From assembly GCF_000374825.1 (NCBI RefSeq), contig NZ_KB895378.1, positions 1-64,000 of the forward strand: 64,000 nt of DNA, given 5' to 3'. The DNA is from Paenibacillus sanguinis 2301083 = DSM 16941. GTDB lineage: Bacteria > Bacillota > Bacilli > Paenibacillales > Paenibacillaceae. Positions within the stretch are counted from its first letter, which is position 1. Each line of letters starts with the position of its first letter. This document shows, piece by piece, positions 53,383 to 60,898 of the stretch. A program made the position numbers and the translations under genes. The notes below the pieces were generated by a model that saw only the letters and a program-made list of their open reading frames with translations, was not told the origin of the DNA and made no database searches.

Positions 53383-54113
53383 TTCTGAAAGTTCTTAATA
53401 AACTGCTTGGTGCGTTCCTTCTGCGGATGATTGAAGAATAAGTCCGGCGTTCCCTGCTCCACAATGTGTCCACCTTCCACGAACACAATTTGATCGGACA
53501 CCTCACGGGCAAAGCCCAGCTCATGTGTGACGATAATCATCGTGGTGTCCATCTCGGCGATGGACTTGATGACCTGAAGCACCTCAGCTACCAGTTCGGG
53601 GTCCAGAGAAGAAGTTGGCTCATCAAACAAAATGGCATGAGGACGCAGGGCCAATGCCCGGGCAATACTGACGCGCTGTTGCTGTCCCCCCGACAGGGTA
53701 GCAGGATAGTTATCCTTCTTGCTCTCTAGCCCTACCTGTCTAAGAAGCTCCATCCCCAGCTCGTTCGCTTCCTTTTTCGCCATTTTTTTGACGACAACTA
53801 AAGATTCGGTCACGTTTTGCAACGCGGTCTTGTTCTTGTACAGATTGTAATTCTGGAAGACCATGGCCGTTTGCGCCCGCAGGTGCTGAATCTCTTTGCG
53901 ATTACAGCTTCCTACATCCAGCTTGACCTTACCTACCTCTATGATCCCGCTATCGGGTTTTTCCAGGAAGTTCAAGCAACGAATCAGCGTCGATTTGCCC
54001 GACCCCGAGGGGCCAATAATCGAGAGCACCTCACCATCCTTGATGTCCAGGTCAATGCCTCTCAGGACCTCCAGCCCATTGAAGCTCTTGGTCAAATTCG
54101 TGACACTTATCAT
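53379..54113 (-). CDS. tcyC: Amino acid (cystine-type) ABC transporter ATP-binding protein
   Basis: A 244-residue polar amino acid ABC ATPase: Walker A GPSGSGKST, signature LSGGQQQRVSIA, Walker B ILFDEPTSSLD, switch VTHELGFA and the family tail FFNHPQKERTKQFI. By gene order (binding protein, permease, ATPase) and the similarity of the binding protein to TcyA, it is probably the L-cystine importer; other polar amino acids remain possible. It lies 14 bases after the permease gene. Confidence 0.88.
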   Translation of the reverse strand: MISVTNLTKSFNGLEVLRGIDLDIKDGEVLSIIGPSGSGKSTLIRCLNFLEKPDSGIIEVGKVKLDVGSCNRKEIQHLRAQTAMVFQNYNLYKNKTALQNVTESLVVVKKMAKKEANELGMELLRQVGLESKKDNYPATLSGGQQQRVSIARALALRPHAILFDEPTSSLDPELVAEVLQVIKSIAEMDTTMIIVTHELGFAREVSDQIVFVEGGHIVEQGTPDLFFNHPQKERTKQFIKNFQK

Positions 54114-54127
54114 TTACCATCCAACCT

Positions 54128-54799
54128 TTACGTCCGGTATGGGCGATCCAAATATCTTTCCAGTAATTGTTGCAAGTAACTATAGACAATAATCATTGCC
54201 CAATAAATCAGGGCCACAGCCAGATAAGCCTCAAAGAAACGGGCAGATTCAGCTGCTTGCATCTTGGCTTCGGCAAAGATCTCTACGACGCCCAGTGTGA
54301 ACGCCAGCGAGGTTTCTTTAAGCAACGAAATAAAGGTATTGCCCGTACCCGGCAGAGCATTACGCGCCGCCTGAGGCAAGATGATGCGCCGATATGCCTG
54401 CACCTTGGTCATGCCTCCGGTCAGACAAGCCTCCATCTGCCCTTTATCCACCGACAGCAGAGCGGCGCGGAAGATTTCCGCCAGGAATGCCGCTTGCTTG
54501 ATGCCTAGACCAATAATCGTTGCGGTGATCGCATCCATTTTTGTAAAAAAAGGAAATAACTGCGGCAAACCATAATAGAGTAAAAATAGTTGCACAAGCA
54601 TCGGAATGGAACGGAAGAACGAGATGTATAGACTCGCTGCCGATCTCAGTCCCCGGCTGGAGCTGTTCCGCATAAATGCCAGCACAAGTCCAACCACTAC
54701 AGAGATAAGCATAGCCAGAACGGCCATGAATAGAGCTATGGGAATGTATCTCATGGCACCTGCCATGGCTACAAGGATATAAGAAGGATCAAAATTCAT
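54128..54799 (-). CDS. tcyB: Amino acid ABC transporter permease
   Basis: A 223-residue His/Glu/Gln/Arg-type permease with five hydrophobic segments. It has the family patterns YISFFRSIPMLVQLFLLYYGLP and the EAA loop region EACLTGGMTKVQAYRRIILPQAARNALPGTGN. It forms the membrane channel of the importer with the ATPase downstream. It is 32 bases after the binding-protein gene. The ligand is inferred from its neighbour. Confidence 0.9.
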   Translation of the reverse strand: MNFDPSYILVAMAGAMRYIPIALFMAVLAMLISVVVGLVLAFMRNSSSRGLRSAASLYISFFRSIPMLVQLFLLYYGLPQLFPFFTKMDAITATIIGLGIKQAAFLAEIFRAALLSVDKGQMEACLTGGMTKVQAYRRIILPQAARNALPGTGNTFISLLKETSLAFTLGVVEIFAEAKMQAAESARFFEAYLAVALIYWAMIIVYSYLQQLLERYLDRPYRT

Positions 54800-54831
54800 A
54801 TCGAATCGCCTGCTTCCCCCTCACCGGGCTA

Positions 54832-55623
54832 TTATTCCGGTTTTACCGTAATGTCTTCTTTGAAATATTTCTCGGAAATCTGCTTGAGCGTGCCGTCCTC
54901 GCGTAATTTTTGAAGCTCTCCGTTGATCTCTTCAATCAGTGCAGCCTTCCCTTTCTTCATAAACGGAAAGGCAACATCCTCATAATGGAACGGATCGCCC
55001 ACGAACTTGAGCGGCAGACCTTGCTTCTGGATTTCCGCCAGCAAGGAGGATTTAGAGTTCACATAGCCTTCTACCCGCTTGTTCAGTACGTCATTTTGTG
55101 CCCCGTCGCGATTTTCATACGTCCGGACCTTTATCTCGCTATTCGTATCAAACTTCTCCAGATTCTTCACATTTTGCGAACCGAAGACGCCCGCTACCGT
55201 GTGGCCCTTCAGATCCTCCAAAGTATTAATATTTGTATTGTCTTGATGCGTCACAATCGTTACTCCCGCGTAGGAATACGGTATTGTAAAATCGTACTTG
55301 GCCTTCCGTTCCTCCGTCACCGCCACCACATTGGCGATCGTATCGATTTTACCCGTCTCAAGTTGTCCGGTTAAGCCGCTGAAGTCCGAATTGGTCCACT
55401 CCACAGAATATCCCAGGTTCTCTGCAACCTTCTCAATAACCTCCACATCGAAGCCAACCAGTTTGTCCCCTTCTTTATAGCTATTGGGATAAGACTGCCC
55501 GGTGGCTCCTACCCTTAACACTTTCTTCCCGTCCGTTCCTGTGGCACCGGAATTGGAGCAAGCGGTGGCAAGCAAACCAACCAACAACAAAAAAATCATC
55601 GTAAACAATAATTTTCTCTCCAT
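54832..55623 (-). CDS. tcyA: Cystine-type substrate-binding lipoprotein
   Basis: A 263-residue lipoprotein with the lipobox LLATAC (Cys22). The family 3 solute-binding fold is evident: VLRVGATGQSYPNSYKEGDKLVGFDVEVIEKVAENLG, then DFSGLTGQLETGKIDTIANVVAVTEERKAKYDFTIPYSYAG and a C-terminal LQKLREDGTLKQISEKYF. It is most like cystine receptors such as TcyA. The upstream region holds a CymR-like sequence (55687-55706), which fits sulfur control. First gene of the three-gene operon. Confidence 0.85.
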   Translation of the reverse strand: MERKLLFTMIFLLLVGLLATACSNSGATGTDGKKVLRVGATGQSYPNSYKEGDKLVGFDVEVIEKVAENLGYSVEWTNSDFSGLTGQLETGKIDTIANVVAVTEERKAKYDFTIPYSYAGVTIVTHQDNTNINTLEDLKGHTVAGVFGSQNVKNLEKFDTNSEIKVRTYENRDGAQNDVLNKRVEGYVNSKSSLLAEIQKQGLPLKFVGDPFHYEDVAFPFMKKGKAALIEEINGELQKLREDGTLKQISEKYFKEDITVKPE

Positions 55624-55686
55624 CTTATTTCCCCCTGTTGAAGTTCTTTACAAAAATACATGTTTATCAGTTCAATGTGATTAATT

Positions 55687-55706
55687 ATATATATTCCTAT
55701 AAGATT
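55687..55706 (-). promoter_or_regulatory. Candidate CymR-type sulfur box
   Basis: TATATATTCCTATAAGATTA resembles the ATTCCNAT...TTA portion of the CymR consensus as I recall it. It lies 60-80 bases upstream of the tcyA start. Regulation by CymR is an inference from this partial match and the operon's likely substrate. Confidence 0.35.
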
Positions 55707-55750
55707 AGTCAACTTAATATCTTGTAGTATATTAATAAATTCTAACATCT

Positions 55751-55789
55751 AAAAAAAGCGGGGCATCTCATGATGGATGCCCCGCTTTT
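55751..55789 (-). terminator. Terminator of dps
   Basis: AAAAGCGGGGCATC pairs with GATGCCCCGCTTTT, followed on the minus strand by TTTAGATG. Confidence 0.88.
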
Positions 55790-55850
55790 AATCAGAATTT
55801 GTAAAGTATGACAAGTGTATCAGCTCATTACAGATCGGCGAGTCCGATCC

Positions 55851-56315
55851 TTATTTGCCAAGATAGGCGTTCAGCATCCAGCGGTGCTTCTCCAGGGAAG
55901 AGATGACGCCTAGCAACAAATCGCCAGTCGCTTCATCCTCGGCATTAGCTGCAGCTTCCATGCCATCCTTCAATTCTTGTCCCAGCTTCTCGAAGTCGCT
56001 AATCACCGCCGCTACCATTTCTTCCGCAGTCTCCTTGCCGCTAGCTTCCTCAATGCTGGATAAAGCCAGAGATTCACGCAAAGTGGCTACCGGAGTACCA
56101 CCAATAGTCAGCAAGCGTTCAGCAATATCATCGATATAGGTGGCCGCTTCATCGTAAAGTGCTTCAAATTTCTCATGCAGCGTGAAGAAGTTAGGGCCTT
56201 TGACGAACCAATGGAAATTGTGCAGCTTGGTGTACAACACCGTCCAGTTCGCAATTTGCAAATTGAGCTGTTGCTGTAATACTTGATCCACTTGAGTTGT
56301 TGTTTGATTTGCCAT
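55851..56315 (-). CDS. dps: Dps-family iron-storage / DNA-protection protein
   Basis: A 154-residue mini-ferritin. The ferroxidase-type site is HNFHWFVKGPNFFTLHEKFEALYDEAATYIDDIAERLL (conserved His, Asp, Glu ligands), typical of Dps/MrgA. It oxidises Fe(II) with peroxide and stores iron. The start has GGAGG. It is monocistronic with its own terminator; a PerR-box-like sequence is upstream at 56388-56402. Confidence 0.95.
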   Translation of the reverse strand: MANQTTTQVDQVLQQQLNLQIANWTVLYTKLHNFHWFVKGPNFFTLHEKFEALYDEAATYIDDIAERLLTIGGTPVATLRESLALSSIEEASGKETAEEMVAAVISDFEKLGQELKDGMEAAANAEDEATGDLLLGVISSLEKHRWMLNAYLGK

Positions 56316-56387
56316 TTGTAATTCCTCCGTTTCAACAAATAATTTTAAATAGATAGTTAGTCTATCTGCTGTGCTTTTTTATTAAAT

Positions 56388-56402
56388 TTAGACTAAATCT
56401 AA
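56388..56402. promoter_or_regulatory. PerR-box-like palindrome upstream of dps
   Basis: TTAGACTAAATCTAA differs from the TTANAATNATTNTAA consensus at two positions. A second palindrome, AGATAG-N5-CTATCT, is at 56351-56367. PerR control of dps is usual in Bacillus; here it is an inference. Confidence 0.4.
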
Positions 56403-56600
56403 ATCTTGTTATTATCATATCACCTGAATAGACAGGTTGCAAGCTTTCAACCATGAACATCCCGTGAAGAGTTGATGATTTTATAAGGAAAATATCTATT
56501 GATGTACTGTCTTTGAAGCCAGGCCACGTTAAGCGGTAGTTTTTCTTGCGATTATAGAATTGTTCAGCTCCGCTGAAAACTTATAAACTCTATAATCTTA

Positions 56601-56637
56601 AAAAAATAGCCCGAACCGTCATCGTCCGGTTCGGGCT
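56601..56637 (-). terminator. Terminator of the DivIVA-domain gene
   Basis: AGCCCGAACCG pairs with CGGTTCGGGCT, followed on the minus strand by ATTTTTTT. Confidence 0.9.
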
Positions 56638-56645
56638 GCATGCCA

Positions 56646-57035
56646 TTAACGTTGCTCATTACGCAGATGCAGCTTGAATTGCTCCAGACTGCGCTCCATT
56701 TGACGGATGCCCTCTTCTACCAGGCGACGGTCCACCGCATGCTCGGTATCCACTTGTGGCTTGCGAGCGGCAGCAAGCGTCTTCTTCTCTTCCTCCCAGT
56801 AGGCCTGACGGCGCTGGATTTCCTTATATTTATCCAGTAAGTCGGTGATAATATCATAAAAGCGTTCATAGTCAACAATAATGTCATCCAGAAAACGGTC
56901 AACCTCTTCCTTATCATAACCTCTCATTTTCGCATCAAAATCCTTCTCATGGATCGAGAGCGCATCCAGCTTGACTCCTAACTGGCGAAACAAGCTTTTT
57001 TGATCCTCCAGTTTGCGTGTATACTCATCTTGCAT
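56646..57035 (-). CDS. DivIVA domain-containing protein
   Basis: A 129-residue coiled-coil protein of the DivIVA/GpsB family. The N-terminal membrane-binding and dimerisation part is VKLDALSIHEKDFDAKMRGYDKEEVDRFLDDIIVDYERFY, and a coiled coil with Arg/Glu/Lys-rich repeats follows. Such proteins mark curved membrane or division sites. GGAGG lies seven bases before the ATG at 57035; the frame extends to 57059. It is not obviously one of the named divIVA or gpsB genes. A miniature element lies just upstream. Confidence 0.88.
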   Translation of the reverse strand: MQDEYTRKLEDQKSLFRQLGVKLDALSIHEKDFDAKMRGYDKEEVDRFLDDIIVDYERFYDIITDLLDKYKEIQRRQAYWEEEKKTLAAARKPQVDTEHAVDRRLVEEGIRQMERSLEQFKLHLRNEQR

Positions 57036-57075
57036 TACAATCCCTCCGTACTTGCTCAACGTTTAATCCTTTATA

Positions 57076-57294
57076 GAGGTAGTTCAAAAAGTCATGAACT
57101 CGCACTCTTTTAGAGGTTGTTCAAACAGTCGCCTTCCCAGGACGAAGGTGTTCGAGGAGTAAATTCGACATCGAATCTTGAATTCACCCGGAACTTCCGT
57201 TGTTCACGTACCCACTACGTACGCTCCGCTACTCAGTCCCTAGCTTCATTCAACCTTCTTGGTCCTGTAAACCCGACTTTTTGAACTCGCACTC
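57076..57294. mobile_element. Miniature inverted-repeat element, copy C (composite, 219 bp)
   Basis: Flanked by perfect 5-bp duplications TTATA (57071-57075 and 57295-57299). It contains two related units: a 34-bp collapsed unit (57074-57107), in which the left and right ends meet around CAT, and a fuller unit (57111-57294) that begins GAGGTTGTTCAAACAGTCG and ends CGACTTTTTGAACTCGCACTC. The interior of the fuller unit matches copy B (40298-40485). It has no coding capacity. It occupies the interval between the DivIVA gene and the TagO-like gene. Confidence 0.75.
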
Positions 57295-57408
57295 TTATAA
57301 TGTAACACATTTCAGACCCCGGAATCACCTGTTCCAATGTCACTGTGAAACAAGCATTCGACAATGTCCGAATTTCTTTCTATAATATGCATTAGTTGAG
57401 TCTAACAT

Positions 57409-58383
57409 TTGGTGGTGAGCAAAATTCTATACGTATTAACTTTCCTGGTATCGTTTCTGATTGTTTACTTCCTGATCCCTCCATTGGGGCGACTGGCTTT
57501 CCGTCTGGATTTCGTGGACAAGCCACGCGAGGATGTGGAACGCAAGCTGCATCGCCAGCCTATTCCGCTGACAGCGAGCTACGCCATCTTTATCGGCTTC
57601 TTCGTGTCCTATCTCTTGTTTACGCGGAATTTCTCTTGGGAGACCGGCGCTCTGTTTGCTGGTGGCGTACTGCTTCTGGCCATTGGCACGGTAGATGACT
57701 GGTATAAGACAAAGGGGAAAGATTTCCCCGCACTGCCCAAGCTGATTGTTCAGGTGTCCGCGGCTATTCTGGTCTATGCTTCGGGGATTACCTTTAGTGG
57801 ATTCGTCAATCCGTTCAGCGGCGACTACGTCTTGCTTCCGACCTGGCTCCAATTCATTCTGACAATTCTCTGGATCTTCGGCGTGACTACGGTTATCAAT
57901 TTCTCTGACGGGCTGGACGGCTTGGCGGGAGGTCTATCGACTATCTCTGCAATGACTTTATTCGTCGTTGCTATAGCCAAAGGACAATCCAATTCGGCTA
58001 TGTTGTCTATCGCCCTCATTGGGGTTACGCTGGCCTACCTGCGATACAACAAGGCGCCAGCCAAGGTGTTTATGGGGGATGCCGGGGCTACCTTCCTGGG
58101 CTTTATGCTCGCCGTGATTGCCCTGGATGGGGCCTTCAAGCAAGCGACTGTGCTGTCGCTCTTTATTCCGGTGCTGGCCCTGGGCGTGCCGATCTTCGAC
58201 AATATCTTTGTCGTCATCAAGCGGATGCTGCAAGGCAAATCGCCTTATGTCGCCGATGCCAGCCAGGTCCATTACCGACTACTGCGAGCTGGCCTGAATC
58301 AGAAGCAGGTCGTGATGTTCTTGTATCTGATCAGCACCTGCCTGGGACTGTCCTCCATCATACTGCTCTTATTGCAGGTATAA
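57409..58383 (+). CDS. tagO: TagO/WecA-type phospho-N-acetylhexosamine transferase
   Basis: A 324-residue membrane enzyme with about ten hydrophobic segments. It is a member of the MraY/WecA/TagO family that attaches GlcNAc-1-phosphate to undecaprenyl phosphate, the first step of wall teichoic acid or related polymers. The active-site aspartates appear in GTVDDWYKTK, NFSDGLDGLAGG and FMGDAGATFLG. The usual His-rich loop (HLHH-type) before the last segment reads VADASQVHYRLLRAG, with only one of the histidines. The start is uncertain (TTG 57409, or GTG 57412/57415). Confidence 0.85.
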   Translation: MVVSKILYVLTFLVSFLIVYFLIPPLGRLAFRLDFVDKPREDVERKLHRQPIPLTASYAIFIGFFVSYLLFTRNFSWETGALFAGGVLLLAIGTVDDWYKTKGKDFPALPKLIVQVSAAILVYASGITFSGFVNPFSGDYVLLPTWLQFILTILWIFGVTTVINFSDGLDGLAGGLSTISAMTLFVVAIAKGQSNSAMLSIALIGVTLAYLRYNKAPAKVFMGDAGATFLGFMLAVIALDGAFKQATVLSLFIPVLALGVPIFDNIFVVIKRMLQGKSPYVADASQVHYRLLRAGLNQKQVVMFLYLISTCLGLSSIILLLLQV

Positions 58384-58466
58384 CACTCAGGCAGAAGGTT
58401 ACGACACGGTATCTTGAGCAATGAGCATATTACATTCATTGAAATAACACAGTATCCTCTACAAAT

Positions 58467-58507
58467 ATTTGCAGCCCCCCTGGCACAAGCCAAGGGGGCT
58501 GCAAATT
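58467..58507. terminator. Bidirectional terminator
   Basis: ATTTGCAGCCCCC-TGGC pairs with GCCA-GGGGGCTGCAAAT around a short loop, ending both tagO and the convergent tatA paralogue. Confidence 0.85.
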
Positions 58508-58522
58508 TACCGCTGTATTTCA

Positions 58523-58738
58523 TCAAGAAGGTTTGTTGGTGTCCACCGCCGCCTGAATCTCCTTCGGCTTCTCCTCATCAGTTGTCTCTCCACGCATGCC
58601 TTTCTTGAACTCCTTCATCATTGTGCCTAAGCTGCGCCCAAGTTCGGGGAGCTTACTGGGGCCAAACAATAGCAATGCTGCAATCACTACCAGTAACAAA
58701 TGGGACGGGCGCAACAAATTTTCAATCACATTTATCAC
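58523..58738 (-). CDS. tatA: TatA-family translocase subunit (second copy)
   Basis: A 71-residue TatA/TatE paralogue: a hydrophobic helix (SHLLLVVIAALLLFGPSKLPEL), the FGPSKLPELGRSLG hinge and an amphipathic helix, then a charged tail rich in Lys/Glu/Thr. It is unlinked to tatC here, unlike the copy at 29759. The two may serve different Tat pathways, as B. subtilis also has several TatA proteins. It is closed by the terminator at 58467-58507. Confidence 0.93.
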   Translation of the reverse strand: MINVIENLLRPSHLLLVVIAALLLFGPSKLPELGRSLGTMMKEFKKGMRGETTDEEKPKEIQAAVDTNKPS

Positions 58739-58910
58739 TCCTCGGGCATATCTTTGTGGTCATTATACTACTTTTTTTCATTTAATGGAAACCCTTTCTT
58801 TTTTTCGATTCCCTTATCGTGTTCTTTCCAAGCTACTTGCTTGTCATAGAAACCAAAGCCACCGTCTAGGCATATGCTGTGTCATCACGTAACGTAAAGG
58901 AGCGAACATC

Positions 58911-59522
58911 ATGAGCGCTTACAGCCTATGGGCTATCATTGCCATTGGACTCGCGTCCAACCTGGATAATGCAGGTGTCGGTCTTGCTTATGGGGTGCGA
59001 AAAATCCACATTCCATGGTACTCCAATCTGGCCATTGCCATCATTTCTTTTCTGGCCACTCTGATGTCGGGAATCTTCGGCAGTTGGATCTCCTGGTGGA
59101 TTCACCCCTGGGTAGGCCGATTGCTGGGAACCATTGTAATTGTAGGTGTAGGGATATGGGTACTTCTCCAACCTTTCCTGGAAAAGAAAGCTGTCCCCGC
59201 CGAGAACGAGACCAATCCGCTTACCAGGCTGCTCCGCAATCCCGAGGAAGCCGATAAGGACAGCTCCAAGACATTGAGTCTGGGTGAATCCATCATTCTG
59301 GGCATTGCCTTAGCCATGAATGCCCTGGCTGGCGGCTTCAATGCAGGGATCACCCGGCTCAGCATCGGATATACCTCCTTGGCTGTTGGAGTATTCAGCT
59401 ATCTCTTGCTTGCGCTATGCGCAGGGTTCGGACAAAGATTTGCTGCTGAGAAGCTAGGCAATCAGGCTACGGTAATCTCCGGCTTGCTACTTATCTTTAT
59501 CGGTATCCGTCAAATGTTATAG
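58911..59522 (+). CDS. ytaF: YtaF-like sporulation membrane protein
   Basis: A 203-residue membrane protein of the MntP/YtaF superfamily: six hydrophobic segments in two similar halves, with SNLDNAGVGLAYGVRKI in the first helix and ALAMNALAGGFNAGITRLSIG in the second half, each containing an Asn/Asp-rich turn. It resembles B. subtilis YtaF, a forespore/sporulation protein, more than the Mn exporter MntP. Its function is not settled. AAAGGAG lies nine bases before the ATG. Confidence 0.88.
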   Translation: MSAYSLWAIIAIGLASNLDNAGVGLAYGVRKIHIPWYSNLAIAIISFLATLMSGIFGSWISWWIHPWVGRLLGTIVIVGVGIWVLLQPFLEKKAVPAENETNPLTRLLRNPEEADKDSSKTLSLGESIILGIALAMNALAGGFNAGITRLSIGYTSLAVGVFSYLLLALCAGFGQRFAAEKLGNQATVISGLLLIFIGIRQML

Positions 59523-59536
59523 AACCCATCCCAATT

Positions 59537-59565
59537 AGGACTCCTTTCTCAGGGAAAGGAGTCCT
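59537..59565 (+). terminator. Hairpin after ytaF
   Basis: The perfect stem AGGACTCCTTT / AAAGGAGTCCT lies 14 bases after the stop, without a T run. It precedes a promoter for the next gene. Confidence 0.55.
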
Positions 59566-59573
59566 GCTATAAT
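59565..59573 (+). promoter_or_regulatory. Extended -10 promoter of the isoprenoid-synthase-like gene
   Basis: TG-C-TATAAT lies 32 bases before the GTG start, giving the gene its own promoter. Confidence 0.55.
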
Positions 59574-59605
59574 AAGTAGGAGACTGATCAAGGGAGGTCT
59601 TTTTA

Positions 59606-60550
59606 GTGAAATGGTTCACAAATTATAAAGAAGATTTAGAGTTGGCTTTCAACCAGGCCGAGGAGATCCTGTCTGAATTTCCTGAAGAATTTCGCAGCCA
59701 GGCGCTTAAATACCTTGATAGATTTAACCCTAGCAAGCGCCCTGGATCACAGAACTACATCTGTTATCTCCTGCCCTTCTGGCTCCAGGAAGCCGCAGGT
59801 ACCCAGACAGAAGACAGCAGGCGTCTGACTGTGGCCATGATTTTCGTGATGATGTATTACCATCTTGTCGATGAAGTTATGGACGAGCCTGAGACGAAGG
59901 AAAATAAACGTAAATTACCGCTGGCCAACTTGATTCAGCTCGAATTTTGGCGGATTTACACGACAGACTATCCACCCTGCTCCTCATTTTGGAATTATTA
60001 CCGTAAATATATGTCCGAGTGGGCCCAGGCTGTTGCTTTCGAGAATGAAAATGATTTCTTTCAGACTAATCCTGTGGGCATAGCTAACAAGGCAGCACCG
60101 GTCAAGCTAACCGTAGCTGGAGCACTGCTGCTAACCGGACGAGAGGAACGGATTGCCGACTTCGAGTCGGCGGTCGATACCGTACTGATGACCTTGCAAA
60201 TGCTGGACGATTGGGAGGATTGGGAGAAGGATCTTCAGGAAGGCAGCTACAATGCGCTAATCTCGGTCGTGCAGCGAGAACTGCAAATCCCCTCGGACCG
60301 CAGGCCAACACCGGAGGAGATCAAGCATGCATTATATGTTCGCGACATCTTGTTTACATACGCCATTCAGACGGATCATAATACAGCAATCTTAGCCAAA
60401 ACGGCCGACGAACTGCCCCATTTGCAGGCTTTCCATGAATATCTGAAGCGAAGTCTGAAGGACGGGGCCCAAAGCCTGCAAAAAGAGCGAAATTTGTTGA
60501 CCCAAGGCGGATTGGCGTACTGGTTGACGAAAAATGAAACTCATTTCTAG
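59606..60550 (+). CDS. Class I isoprenoid-synthase-like enzyme linked to a peptide precursor
   Basis: A 314-residue all-helical protein with GTG start (GGGAGGT seven bases upstream). It shows a class I isoprenoid-synthase layout: an Asp-rich region VDEVMDE (89-94), NKAAPVKL with Lys162, GALLL, and the second Asp-rich motif QMLDDWEDWEKD (199-209), which resembles the polyprenyl-synthase DDxxD region. It lacks a plain DDxxD first motif, as ComQ-type prenyltransferases vary there. It is 67 bases upstream of an NHLP-leader precursor gene. I infer that it prenylates the peptide, perhaps at its C-terminal Trp, by analogy with ComQ and ComX. This is not proven by sequence; a role in terpenoid metabolism remains possible. 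Confidence 0.72.
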   Translation: MKWFTNYKEDLELAFNQAEEILSEFPEEFRSQALKYLDRFNPSKRPGSQNYICYLLPFWLQEAAGTQTEDSRRLTVAMIFVMMYYHLVDEVMDEPETKENKRKLPLANLIQLEFWRIYTTDYPPCSSFWNYYRKYMSEWAQAVAFENENDFFQTNPVGIANKAAPVKLTVAGALLLTGREERIADFESAVDTVLMTLQMLDDWEDWEKDLQEGSYNALISVVQRELQIPSDRRPTPEEIKHALYVRDILFTYAIQTDHNTAILAKTADELPHLQAFHEYLKRSLKDGAQSLQKERNLLTQGGLAYWLTKNETHF

Positions 60551-60567
60551 CGCTTTGTCGAATTTCG

Positions 60568-60576
60568 TGATATGAT
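60568..60576 (+). promoter_or_regulatory. Extended -10 promoter of the NHLP precursor gene
   Basis: TG-A-TATGAT lies about 40 bases before the ATG. It allows independent, possibly stronger, expression of the precursor relative to the enzyme. Confidence 0.5.
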
Positions 60577-60617
60577 AACAGGGAAATTATAACTATTCCT
60601 TAGGAAAGGGTGATCTT

Positions 60618-60860
60618 ATGACATCAGGAGCTCTCTTTCAATCACAAGTTGTTGAAAAAGCATGGCAAGATCCTAGCTTCAAAGCAAAGCTGCTTGCCAA
60701 CCCGAAGGCTGCTATCCAAGAAGCATTAGGTGTGACTCTGCCGGATCATATTAAAGTAAAAACGGTAGAAGAAAGTGCGGATGAATTTTATGTCGTGCTC
60801 CCACCGAATCCGGAAAATGTAGTAAAGAGTGAGACAAAACCACTCGCAGTGTGGCATTAA
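60618..60860 (+). CDS. NHLP-type RiPP precursor peptide with C-terminal Trp-His
   Basis: An 80-residue precursor. Residues of about 8-66 form a nitrile-hydratase-like leader (NHLP): VVEKAWQDPSFKAKLLANPK, AAIQEALGVTLPDHIKVKTV, EESADEFYVVLPPNPE. The remaining C-terminus (NVVKSETKPLAVWH) is a short core with one Trp followed by a final His, and no Gly-Gly. NHLP leaders are made by RiPP (ribosomally made, modified peptide) pathways. No cyclodehydratase, radical-SAM or peptidase gene is nearby; the neighbour is an isoprenoid-synthase-like gene. A good ribosome site (AAAGGGTG) precedes the ATG. The modification and product are unknown. Confidence 0.85.
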   Translation: MTSGALFQSQVVEKAWQDPSFKAKLLANPKAAIQEALGVTLPDHIKVKTVEESADEFYVVLPPNPENVVKSETKPLAVWH

Positions 60861-60898
60861 TTTCCGCAATGAGTCTAACGGCAGGGATAGAAGAAAGA

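Noticed and set aside
59606..60550. Ordinary polyprenyl diphosphate synthase for quinone or carotenoid synthesis
   Set aside because: The first Asp-rich region lacks a plain DDxxD and the partner is a leader peptide gene, not quinone or carotenoid genes; the possibility is noted but not preferred.
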